The notes under the pieces are model-generated. The model was not told where the DNA came from and searched no databases. It saw only the letters and a list, made by a program, of their open reading frames with translations. From Lachnospiraceae bacterium UBA3821 (GTDB lineage Bacteria; Bacillota; Clostridia; Lachnospirales; Lachnospiraceae), in contig DFDT01000038.1 in NCBI GenBank assembly GCA_002368865.1, forward strand, positions 1 through 7,685: DNA of 7,685 bases. Reading direction: 5' to 3'. Below, in pieces: positions 1 through 6,082 of this stretch (position 1 is its first letter; the number at the start of each line of letters is the position of its first letter). Made by a program: the position numbers and the translations under genes.

Positions 1-122
1 CTCCATTTTACGAGATAGTTGTCTACCTGCTCGGCTAAGGGAGCACATCCTTTCAAGGCGATGATCCCCAGTGATCCTACAGGTATGGTTTCCAAATTGC
101 GCTTTTCTTCACGGTTTGGCAT
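1..122 (-). CDS. prs: Ribose-phosphate pyrophosphokinase (PRPP synthetase), N-terminal part
   Basis: Seen: an open minus-strand frame begins with ATG at 122-120 and runs off the left edge, giving 40 complete codons. It opens MPNREEKRNLETIPVG and continues with GIIALKGC and VDNYLVKW. A GTGAGGA ribosome binding site lies 7 nt upstream of the ATG. Family knowledge: this N-terminus resembles the long clostridial form of PRPP synthetase, which makes phosphoribosyl pyrophosphate from ribose 5-phosphate and ATP in the cytosol for nucleotide, NAD, His and Trp synthesis. The catalytic and PRPP-binding motifs lie outside the window, so the call rests on N-terminal resemblance alone. Context: it starts 21 nt after the stop of the helicase-loader gene on the same strand, so it is probably the third gene of the dnaD-dnaC operon. 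Confidence 0.75.
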   Translation of the reverse strand, partial: MPNREEKRNLETIPVGSLGIIALKGCAPLAEQVDNYLVKW

Positions 123-143
123 GAAAAAATCCTCACTTTCTAT

Positions 144-1130
144 TCACTCATGTATATTGGACAATTTTTTACGCATGCGGATGTCCGGACCGGACAGCTT
201 GCAGAGCGTATAATTGCCTGTGATGCGGGAGAAAATCCGGTCGGAATATCGATCCCGCAACGCTTCCAGACTCAGGTTGGTAGAAATGACAGTGGCTTTA
301 TGACGCAGATGTCGTTCGTTCAGACAGTTAAACAACTGGGTGGAAACAAAAGAATTGGTCGATTCCGTTCCCAGATCATCAATGATGAGCAGATCGCAAT
401 CATAGATGTCGTTTTGCAGATCATAAAGCATCTGTTTCTCATTGTGGTCAAAGGTATAATGCGCCAATGTTTCAAAAAGGTCAATACTGCTGAAATAGAT
501 CACGTATTGTCCCGACTTGATCAGTTCATTGGCAATGCAGCCGGAAAGGAAACTTTTTCCGGTACCTACTGTACCATAAAAAAAGAGATTATGATAGTCC
601 TGTACAAAATTTTGTACAAAATCTTTGCTGACCTGTGCGGCTTTTTTGAAGTGCTCTAAATCTTCTCCTTGATAATAGGTATAGGACAGTGTATCAAAGT
701 TCTCCTGCGAGATTACTTCCCGAAGATGGGATTGTTCGTACAGGAGGGAGATTTCCTTCTGCTTAAGACATTTGCATTTTTCTTTTGGGGAACCCGAGTT
801 GCCAATATAACCGGTGTCCTTACAGAAGGAACATTCATAGATCGGCTCCAGATAATCCTCCGGGAAACCCGCTTGCGTCAAAAGTGCTTTCTTTTTTTCG
901 ATATTATGTTCTGTATCTCCATGGATGGAGGCAAGAGCCGTGTCATCGCCGTTCAGTAAGCTTTGTAATCTGTTCAGAGAACTGCTTCTGAAAGAAGCTT
1001 CCAGTTCCCGATAGGCAGGAACTTTATGGTAGACCTCTTCCCGGCGCCTGTCCAGTTCCATGCGGTTATGATCTCTTGTCTGCTCATATTGCCGCATGAT
1101 CTCCCTGTATTGCTGATCATTTAGTGCCAT
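144..1130 (-). CDS. dnaC: DnaC/DnaI-like AAA+ helicase loader (ATP-binding protein)
   Basis: The protein has 328 aa. Seen: a charged, probably helical N-terminus (about 1-60); a zinc-binding-like cluster C100-x2-C103...C119-x-C121; a Walker A GTVGTGKS (186-193); a Walker B DLLIIDDLG (246-254); a sensor-1 STN (283-285); and an Arg-finger/sensor segment DRIFSRI (297-303). Family knowledge: this is the layout of Bacillus DnaI, a Zn-containing N-terminal domain that contacts the replicative helicase followed by an AAA+ domain. The protein loads the hexameric helicase onto origin or restart DNA. The symbol follows E. coli usage; in B. subtilis 'DnaC' means the helicase itself. The start is supported by a GAGGGGGG ribosome binding site 6 nt upstream. 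It follows dnaD by 18 nt, and prs follows 21 nt after its stop. No damage to key residues is visible. A DnaC-like transposon (IstB) ATPase is the main alternative, but the Cys cluster and the DnaD neighbour favour the loader. Confidence 0.92.
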   Translation of the reverse strand: MALNDQQYREIMRQYEQTRDHNRMELDRRREEVYHKVPAYRELEASFRSSSLNRLQSLLNGDDTALASIHGDTEHNIEKKKALLTQAGFPEDYLEPIYECSFCKDTGYIGNSGSPKEKCKCLKQKEISLLYEQSHLREVISQENFDTLSYTYYQGEDLEHFKKAAQVSKDFVQNFVQDYHNLFFYGTVGTGKSFLSGCIANELIKSGQYVIYFSSIDLFETLAHYTFDHNEKQMLYDLQNDIYDCDLLIIDDLGTESTNSFVSTQLFNCLNERHLRHKATVISTNLSLEALRDRYSDRIFSRITGNYTLCKLSGPDIRMRKKLSNIHE

Positions 1131-1136
1131 CTGTAT

Positions 1137-1144
1137 CCCCCCTC
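1137..1144 (-). promoter_or_regulatory. Ribosome binding site of the helicase-loader gene
   Basis: The minus strand reads GAGGGGGG 6 nt before the ATG at 1130. The G-run is stronger than usual and fixes this start. It lies just downstream (in transcript sense) of the palindrome at 1150-1166, so a hairpin there could influence access to it. Confidence 0.7.
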
Positions 1145-1148
1145 AGCA

Positions 1149-2279
1149 TCAATTGCTCAGCAATTGTTTTTCCAGTGCTTCAAAGTCATAGCTGTTCTGC
1201 GGGAACTGGTTAAACTTATTGTTGCCGGAGGAATTCCGATTTTCGCTGCCCGCCTGCTTGGAGGAGGCAGATTTGCCGGAAGTCTTCTTCTGCTGATAGA
1301 GTTCATCTATCTTGCGGATATCTGCCTTCTTCTGCACATTTTCCTGATGCCAGCTGTTTAAAATGCTTTCGGCATACTCCAGACGATGGCGATCCGTTGC
1401 CATTACGGTACGGTCGCAGGCTTCCAGGATGATATCCAGATCAAAGCCGTATTCGCCGGTCCAGCGGGTGATATATTCCGCTTCTTTATTGGTAGGAGCG
1501 TTTGTCTTGCCCAGTGCATTCATGATCGCATAGACGTTTTTGTCATATTTTTTGGAAAAACGTTTTGCCTGCGCAGGTGTGGTGACATTGTTTTCTGCCC
1601 AGTTAAGCGCTACGCGCTCTATATACTTGAAGTCTTTCTTATCCCGCTCTACACAGTAGGCGATCAGATAGTCGATGAGATCCACCGAAAACTGTAATAC
1701 GTCCGTGAGAAACAGCAGAGATTTCATCTCAGCGGGGGTCAGGGGACGACCGATATAGGATTCCGCAATAAACATGATCTGGGCGGTCTCCTCCCGGTTT
1801 TTGAACTCGCGGACATCGCCTGCCGAATAAACGGGCTTTTCGTAAACCGGCTTTTCATAAGCAGGTTTTTCGTAGGCCGGTTTCTCATAGACCGGTTCCG
1901 GGGAAACGTTTTCGGAAGGCTCCATGAACATCGCCAGAGACTGGGAAGTGGAGCTCTCGATCTTGCGTTCCGCAACATATTCCGTATCCAGGTCACGGAA
2001 ATGAATGCCGACAGGGATCCCCCCGGCATCATAATCCAGAGTCAGAAGCTTCTGCTTCTCCCAATATTTTAATGCGCGGATGATCTCGCGCTCCGTGTGA
2101 TTGAACTTGTCCGCCAGATCGGACACACTGGTAGCCTGATTGGCACCCAGCATGCGCAAAAGGTACAGATATACTTTTAACTGGACGTCATTTGCGCTCC
2201 CCATAAATTCATCTATAAAACGGTTGTTCACCGGTGTGGTATTATTCCTGCTGTCTTTATAAATCGTCAAGCGTGCCAT
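1149..2279 (-). CDS. dnaD: DnaD-domain primosome/replication protein
   Basis: The protein has 376 aa from the chosen ATG at 2279. Seen: an N-terminal region beginning MARLTIYKDS (about 1-105) with winged-helix-like helices; a linker with tandem P-V/A-Y-E-K repeats (129-151); then two helical DnaD/DnaB_2-type domains. The first ends in Y219-x3-V223-x3-W227. The second carries the signature Y302-x3-I306-x3-W310. A low-complexity Lys/Ser/Asn/Gln tail (about 330-365) follows. Family knowledge: the YxxxIxxxW motif marks the DNA-remodelling C-terminal domain of DnaD/DnaB primosome proteins, which act with DnaA and the helicase loader at the origin and at restart sites. Start choice: the frame is open to 2360, but an extended -10 promoter lies inside that extension and a GGGAAGG ribosome binding site sits 10 nt before 2279. 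First gene of the dnaD-dnaC-prs operon. Whether it serves as DnaD or as the Firmicute DnaB co-loader cannot be told here. Confidence 0.88.
   Translation of the reverse strand: MARLTIYKDSRNNTTPVNNRFIDEFMGSANDVQLKVYLYLLRMLGANQATSVSDLADKFNHTEREIIRALKYWEKQKLLTLDYDAGGIPVGIHFRDLDTEYVAERKIESSTSQSLAMFMEPSENVSPEPVYEKPAYEKPAYEKPVYEKPVYSAGDVREFKNREETAQIMFIAESYIGRPLTPAEMKSLLFLTDVLQFSVDLIDYLIAYCVERDKKDFKYIERVALNWAENNVTTPAQAKRFSKKYDKNVYAIMNALGKTNAPTNKEAEYITRWTGEYGFDLDIILEACDRTVMATDRHRLEYAESILNSWHQENVQKKADIRKIDELYQQKKTSGKSASSKQAGSENRNSSGNNKFNQFPQNSYDFEALEKQLLSN
1150..1166. repeat. 17-bp palindrome over the dnaD stop codon
   Basis: CAATTGCT and AGCAATTG are perfect 8-bp arms around one base. As RNA this would fold as 7 bp with a 3-nt loop. 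It covers the last codons and stop of dnaD and ends about 6 nt before the G-rich ribosome binding site of the next gene, so it could tune dnaD-dnaC translation coupling. On the plus strand it is followed by TTTTT and looks like a weak terminator, although no plus-strand gene reads into it. Confidence 0.45.
1827..1895 (-). repeat. In-frame 15-bp tandem repeat in the dnaD linker
   Basis: About four and a half copies of a 15-bp unit encode P-(V/A)-Y-E-K repeated at residues 129-151 of the DnaD-family protein. The copies differ mostly at third codon positions (CCG/CCT/CCC, GAA/GAG, AAA/AAG), which suggests an older repeat kept at protein level rather than a recent slippage product. It joins the N-terminal domain to the two DnaD domains and is likely extended and flexible. 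Confidence 0.85.
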
Positions 2280-2289
2280 AGTTGTCAAA

Positions 2290-2298
2290 CCTTCCCTC
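2290..2298 (-). promoter_or_regulatory. Ribosome binding site deciding the dnaD start
   Basis: The minus strand reads GAGGGAAGG, ending 10 nt before the ATG at 2279. It supports that start over the in-frame ATGs at 2300 and 2360. Confidence 0.6.
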
Positions 2299-2324
2299 AT
2301 CCTTCTTTTATCGAAGTATTTTAG

Positions 2325-2354
2325 AGTATAGCACAGGAGTTTTGAAAAGGAAAT
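2325..2354 (-). promoter_or_regulatory. Promoter of the dnaD-dnaC-prs operon (extended -10)
   Basis: The minus strand reads TGCTATACT, an extended -10 (TG at 2333-2332, hexamer TATACT at 2330-2325). The -35 position, TTTCCT or TTCCTT at 17-18 bp, is poor, as is usual when an extended -10 is present. Transcription would start near 2318, leaving a leader of about 39 nt. The DnaA-box cluster lies 70-230 bp upstream of this start. Confidence 0.6.
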
Positions 2355-2399
2355 AGGCAAATTTACGAAAGCCTGACCTACGGCAAAGTCTCATTAAAA

Positions 2400-2426
2400 T
2401 GTGGATAACGTGGATAATGTGGATAA
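2400..2426. promoter_or_regulatory. Three abutting DnaA boxes
   Basis: The plus strand reads TGTGGATAA, CGTGGATAA, TGTGGATAA with no spacing (2400-2408, 2409-2417, 2418-2426). The first and third are exact complements of the DnaA box TTATCCACA; the middle one has one mismatch. All three point the same way. Family knowledge: DnaA binds this 9-mer at origins, at its own promoter and at titration/regulatory sites. The array sits in the intergenic region upstream of a helicase-loading operon. Binding by DnaA is inferred. Confidence 0.75.
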
Positions 2427-2480
2427 AAATGATTGGGGACGGAATCGGAATTGAAATATAAGGGAAATCCATTTTGACAA

Positions 2481-2510
2481 ATATCCACATTTTGGAACAA
2501 AATATCCACA
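2481..2510. promoter_or_regulatory. Two DnaA-box-like sites 21 bp apart
   Basis: ATATCCACA occurs at 2481-2489 and 2502-2510, one mismatch (first base) from TTATCCACA. Each is preceded by AA, so 11 bp are identical. The 21-bp period puts both on the same face of the helix. They point opposite to the tandem trio at 2400-2426. Confidence 0.55.
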
Positions 2511-2548
2511 GAAGACAAATTGATAAAATTCGTCAATTCTGTGGATAT
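2502..2548. repeat. 12-bp perfect inverted repeat of DnaA-box type, just after murC
   Basis: ATATCCACAGAA (2502-2513) and TTCTGTGGATAT (2537-2548) are exact inverted copies around a 23-bp AT-rich centre, which itself contains AATTGA/TCAATT. Both arms contain the 9-mer ATATCCACA. On the minus strand the hairpin begins 9 nt after the murC stop and is followed by TTTTGTT, so it could also serve as a weak murC terminator. The large loop and low GC of the stem make that uncertain. Confidence 0.6.
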
Positions 2549-2557
2549 GGTGGAAAA

Positions 2558-3961
2558 TTAAATCCCGAGCAGATTTTCTCCGATTTTATGGACATCCCCC
2601 GCGCCCATAGTTATCAACAGGTCATCCTTTGTGCAATTTTCCAGAAGAAAATTTTCAATCTCGTCAAAGGTAGGATAGTAGTAGCAGGTTCCGCCGGCAG
2701 CCCGGATCTTCTCCTGTAACGTGCGGGAGCTGATCCCCAGGTTGTCGGTCTCCCTGGCCGCATAAATATCTGCTAACACCACTTTGTCTGCCAGACACAG
2801 CGCCTTGGCAAAATCGTCCATAAATGCCTTGGTGCGGGTGTAGGTATGGGGCTGGAACACACACCAGAGAGTCTTGTGGGGATAATTCTGCGCCGCCTTC
2901 AGCGTGGCTGTGATCTCTGTGGGATGGTGTGCGTAGTCGTCAATGATGTTGACTCCGCCGATGGTTCCCTTGTATTCAAACCGTCTGTCCGTTCCGGTAA
3001 AGGATTTCAAAGCTTTCACGCTGATCTTGCTGTCCATGTGTAAAAAGTCTCCCAGAGCCAGTGCAGCCAACGCATTGCCGACGTTGTGATCACCGGATAC
3101 GCTCAGTGAGATCTGACGGGCGGCTATATCATTGCCTCCTGTCGTCACGATATCTGTGTGGGCGGTAAACTGCGGATGCCCGAAAGCGTCATGGGAAATG
3201 TCGGAAGGGTAGTAGTCCGCTCCGGTATCGCTCATGGAATAAGTGACCACCTTGCAGGGAAGGCCGTCTGCTATTTCTTTGTAATCAGGAATGTCTGCGT
3301 TGATAATCAGGCAGCCGTCGGCCGGCAGCAGCTCGGCGAATTTTCGAAAAGAGTGCCGGATATCTGCCAGATCTTTGAAGAAGTCCAAGTGGTCTTCTTC
3401 TATATTAAGGATGATTCCCACAGTCGGAAAGAAGCTTAAAAAGCTGTTGGTGTACTCGCAGGCTTCCGTCACAAAGTATTTGGAGCCGCCGACCCTGATA
3501 TTGCCGCCGATGGGCTTATAAATACCGCCCACGGAGATGGTGGGGTCCGTGCCTGCCTGTAACAGGATCTCGCTGATCATAGAGGTTGTGGTCGTCTTGC
3601 CGTGGGTACCGCTGATGGCAATGGAAGTGCCGTAATTCTTCATGAGCTGCCCCAGAAGCTCTGCACGGGTCAGATGCGGAAGTCCCTGCTCCATGGTGGC
3701 GATATATTCCGGATTATCCTTGCGGATCGCACTGGTAAATACCACGCAGTCGATATCGGGAGTGATATTTCCGGCTCTTTGGCCGTAGAAAACCTTGATC
3801 CCCTTATGCTCCAACCCTTCCGTCAGCGGGCTTTTTTGTCTGTCGGACCCGGAGACCTCAAAACCGGCATCTGCAAGTATCTCGGCGAGACCGCTCATGC
3901 TGATGCCTCCGATTCCCACAAAATATACATGACAGGGGTGCAAAAAATCAATTTTATACAT
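2558..3961 (-). CDS. murC: UDP-N-acetylmuramate--L-alanine ligase
   Basis: The protein has 467 aa from the chosen ATG, the usual MurC length. It is a cytosolic enzyme that joins L-Ala to UDP-MurNAc with ATP, the first amino-acid addition of peptidoglycan synthesis. Seen: an N-terminal UDP-binding Rossmann motif GIGGISMSG (16-24); the Mur ligase P-loop GTHGKTTTT (118-126); EACEY (166-170); NIEEDHLD (186-193), with the His typical of Mur ligase active sites; RRFEYKG (326-332); DDYAHHPTE (341-349); FQPHTYTRT (369-377); and MGAGD (452-456) near the end. YAHHPTE and FQPHTYTRT are MurC hallmarks that separate it from MurD/E/F. Start choice: MYKIDFLHPCHVYFVG matches MurC N-termini; an upstream in-frame ATG at 3997 would add 12 unlikely residues. 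The gene stands alone, transcribed away from the membrane-protein gene, and ends next to the DnaA-box cluster. Confidence 0.97.
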   Translation of the reverse strand: MYKIDFLHPCHVYFVGIGGISMSGLAEILADAGFEVSGSDRQKSPLTEGLEHKGIKVFYGQRAGNITPDIDCVVFTSAIRKDNPEYIATMEQGLPHLTRAELLGQLMKNYGTSIAISGTHGKTTTTSMISEILLQAGTDPTISVGGIYKPIGGNIRVGGSKYFVTEACEYTNSFLSFFPTVGIILNIEEDHLDFFKDLADIRHSFRKFAELLPADGCLIINADIPDYKEIADGLPCKVVTYSMSDTGADYYPSDISHDAFGHPQFTAHTDIVTTGGNDIAARQISLSVSGDHNVGNALAALALGDFLHMDSKISVKALKSFTGTDRRFEYKGTIGGVNIIDDYAHHPTEITATLKAAQNYPHKTLWCVFQPHTYTRTKAFMDDFAKALCLADKVVLADIYAARETDNLGISSRTLQEKIRAAGGTCYYYPTFDEIENFLLENCTKDDLLITMGAGDVHKIGENLLGI

Positions 3962-3973
3962 AGCAGTGGTATA

Positions 3974-3981
3974 TCCTTTCC
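3974..3981 (-). promoter_or_regulatory. Ribosome binding site of murC, long spacing
   Basis: The minus strand reads GGAAAGGA, with the AGGA ending 12 nt before the ATG at 3961. That is longer than usual, but no nearer site exists and the protein N-terminus fits this start. Confidence 0.5.
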
Positions 3982-4028
3982 TATGTCTCTTGCGCAAACA
4001 ACAGAAATAGTGATGCCGCGCCTATTAC

Positions 4029-4057
4029 ATTATATACATTTCCGGTGAAAAAAACAA
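4029..4057 (-). promoter_or_regulatory. murC promoter (SigA type)
   Basis: The minus strand reads TTGTTT (4057-4052), a 17-bp spacer, then a perfect TATAAT (4034-4029). Transcription would start near 4022, giving a leader of about 60 nt. T-rich DNA overlaps and precedes the -35. Confidence 0.7.
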
Positions 4058-4084
4058 ATACAAAGTAAAATATGTGGAAATATG

Positions 4085-4112
4085 TTTTGGGTCGAATTAT
4101 AATGGATATAAT
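4085..4112 (+). promoter_or_regulatory. Promoter region of the membrane-protein gene
   Basis: Two perfect TATAAT hexamers occur at 4098-4103 and 4107-4112. The second has TTTTGG at 4085-4090, a 16-bp spacer and a weak -35. Transcription from it would begin near 4119, about 38 nt before the ATG. Together with the murC promoter this forms a divergent pair whose -35 elements are about 30 bp apart. Confidence 0.5.
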
Positions 4113-4140
4113 GTATTTTATATTTGAATCAGGAAAATAT

Positions 4141-4146
4141 GAGGAG
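4141..4146 (+). promoter_or_regulatory. Ribosome binding site deciding the membrane-protein start
   Basis: GAGGAG lies 10 nt before the ATG at 4157. It favours that start over in-frame ATGs at 4124 and 4139; the chosen start also gives a normal K-rich N-terminus ahead of the first membrane segment. Confidence 0.65.
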
Positions 4147-4156
4147 AAAGTTTTAT

Positions 4157-5959
4157 ATGAAAAAGAGTAAGTGGTCCAGACTGCTGACAGCCTTGCTTTC
4201 ATGCATTGTTATAGGAAGTGTATTTTTGTATTGTTACAGACAGGCACCTTTCATGATGACCAATGACAATTTTTATCTGAAGTCTATCGTGTCGGGGGAA
4301 ATGACGGGGGCTCCGGAGTTCAGAATGTATTATATGGGGATTGTTTTTGGCGGTGTGGTCAGCATGCTTTATAAACTATTTCCGGGAGTTGCCTGGTATG
4401 GAGCAGCTATGACGGTTTCGCTGGCAGCGGTATTTTCGTATCTCCTGTACAGGATCCTGGATGCGTGTGATTCGCTGATATCTAAGGCATTGATGGCTCT
4501 TTTCACAGCTTTTTTCATATATGGTTTTTTCACACAGCATATTGTGAAGTCAGAGTTTACTACAATTACGGGGATCGTGGGGTGTGCATCCCTCCTGGCT
4601 TTGTATCTACTGGAAGAGAGGACGGAACGCAGGTTATATTGGCGGGCTATCGTGCCGGTTGTTTTGTTTGCTGTTTGGTCTGTAAATATGCGGGATAAAG
4701 CCTTTTACATGCTTTTGCCCTTTATCGGAATGATCTTTCTGGGCAAACTGCAGGATGTATATGATGCAAAACAGAAGGATGGGTGGAGAAACCTGGTGCT
4801 GGCAGGGATGTCATTGGCGGTTGCCATAGCACTGTGTTACACAGGTACGATGATTGCTTACAGAAATGATGCGTGGAAAGAATTCAGAGCCTATACAGAT
4901 GCATCTGAGCTAGTATTTGATTATTATGGGGTTCCGGATTACGAAGAGCACCGCACAATTTATGATGAATTGGGAATCACAAAGTCTTCTTATGAGGCGA
5001 TAACTGCACATTACAATATCCTGCTGGATCCTGCGATCAATAGATACAGTATGGAAAGGCTTGCGGATGTGGGAGAAAGAGAGAAGGCTTCCAAAGAAAC
5101 GCTCATCCAACAGACTGGGAGAATTGCAAAACGTTTTGTGGAGCGTAATTTTACCTCTTATACAGAAAGACCGATCAATATTCTGGTCTATCTGCTTTAT
5201 TTATGCCTGGTGCCGGCTGCACTGATCCTGCGGAAGAAAAAAGCGGTGCGGGATATTGTTTTTGTGGTTGTTGCCAGAATGTTTTTATGGATATACCTGA
5301 TCGATCGGGGCAGATTTCCTGCACGGGTGACGCAGATCATTTATGTGGCAGAGGTTTTTCTGCTGGTAGGAATTGTCATTAAACATGAACTGTGGAAGGT
5401 GTTTATGGTAAAACGGGGCGAGCATCGTTTGCCGGCTGGTATGGCGGCCGGTATCCTGATCTTGTGTCTGGCCTGCATCCGATTCGGGGTTCCGGTGGCG
5501 AAGGCGCATATGTCTGAAGCAAGAAGTTGGTATGAATTCAGTGAAAGTTACAGGGAACTCCAGGATTATCTGACTGTAAACAATGATAAATTTTACTATT
5601 TTGATATGTCGCATCTTTATTTTGAGGAGGAAGTATTTCAGAAACCCCGTATGGTTTATGATATGGCAACAGGTAAGCAGGTACCGGCAAGGAACAATTA
5701 TCTCTATATGGGCAGCTGGATGCCGCACAGTCCCTGGTATGACACAGTCTTTGCGGATTTAGGGATCACGGATGTCGGAGAAGCGCTTATTTCCCATGAA
5801 AATGTCTATCTGCTTTATCAGGAGGTAGATTTTGATTCGTGGGATTTTCTGGAGCGATACTATGAGGAGCACTATCCCGGCAGTTTCCTGCGGGTTGTAG
5901 ATGAATTTACGGCGTCCAACGGGACCAAATATGATGTGATCAAAGGGTTTCGGAATTGA
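4157..5959 (+). CDS. Polytopic membrane protein, possibly GT-C glycosyltransferase-like
   Basis: The protein has 600 aa; I do not recognise a named family with certainty. Seen: a basic start (MKKSKWSR), then about 11-12 hydrophobic stretches at roughly 8-26, 57-75, 80-100, 108-128, 132-152, 163-178, 182-197, 212-235, 340-358, 365-383, 390-408 and 425-443. A hydrophilic loop (236-338) and a soluble Tyr/Asp/Glu-rich C-terminal domain (450-600) complete it. The first loop after segment 1 carries TNDN (35-38) followed by SGEMTGAPE. Family knowledge: GT-C enzymes that use lipid-linked sugars have an acidic catalytic residue in the first outer loop, many membrane helices and an outer C-terminal domain. 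Inference: this may be a surface-glycan or glycolipid transferase; an O-antigen polymerase-like or purely structural role is also possible. It is monocistronic with its own promoter, between murC (divergent) and glgC. The coding call is sure; the function is weak. Confidence 0.85.
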   Translation: MKKSKWSRLLTALLSCIVIGSVFLYCYRQAPFMMTNDNFYLKSIVSGEMTGAPEFRMYYMGIVFGGVVSMLYKLFPGVAWYGAAMTVSLAAVFSYLLYRILDACDSLISKALMALFTAFFIYGFFTQHIVKSEFTTITGIVGCASLLALYLLEERTERRLYWRAIVPVVLFAVWSVNMRDKAFYMLLPFIGMIFLGKLQDVYDAKQKDGWRNLVLAGMSLAVAIALCYTGTMIAYRNDAWKEFRAYTDASELVFDYYGVPDYEEHRTIYDELGITKSSYEAITAHYNILLDPAINRYSMERLADVGEREKASKETLIQQTGRIAKRFVERNFTSYTERPINILVYLLYLCLVPAALILRKKKAVRDIVFVVVARMFLWIYLIDRGRFPARVTQIIYVAEVFLLVGIVIKHELWKVFMVKRGEHRLPAGMAAGILILCLACIRFGVPVAKAHMSEARSWYEFSESYRELQDYLTVNNDKFYYFDMSHLYFEEEVFQKPRMVYDMATGKQVPARNNYLYMGSWMPHSPWYDTVFADLGITDVGEALISHENVYLLYQEVDFDSWDFLERYYEEHYPGSFLRVVDEFTASNGTKYDVIKGFRN

Positions 5960-6082
5960 CGCCACAGCGTTTTGTGAAAAATAGTACACTATAAATTGTG
6001 TTATACCGACAAAAATAGTAAAAATGCGTCAAGATATTGGTGGACAAATTCGAAAATATGTGAAAAATATCTATATTAAACG

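Noticed and set aside
150..659. Plus-strand 169-codon open frame
   Set aside because: It is antisense to the helicase loader, whose AAA+ motifs are all in the minus frame; there is no ribosome binding site or recognisable domain.
2280..2360. N-terminal extension of the DnaD-family protein to the ATG at 2360
   Set aside because: The extended -10 promoter at 2325-2333 lies inside it, and a good ribosome binding site serves the ATG at 2279.
2400..2548. Short repeats read as a CRISPR array
   Set aside because: The units are 9 bp, occur in both orientations and lack regular spacers; they match DnaA boxes instead.
2400..2548. The main chromosomal origin oriC
   Set aside because: dnaA and dnaN, which normally flank oriC in Firmicutes, are not in the window; the cluster is better kept as a DnaA regulatory or titration site unless GC skew shows otherwise.
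3602..4048. Plus-strand 148-codon open frame over the murC start
   Set aside because: It is a shadow of murC, whose conserved motifs lie on the minus strand; no start signals or domain are seen.
5957..5973. Short hairpin ACGC-CACA-GCGT followed by TTT at the end of the membrane-protein gene, as a terminator
   Set aside because: The stem is only 4 bp (5 with a wobble pair) and the T-run is three long, too weak to call a terminator.
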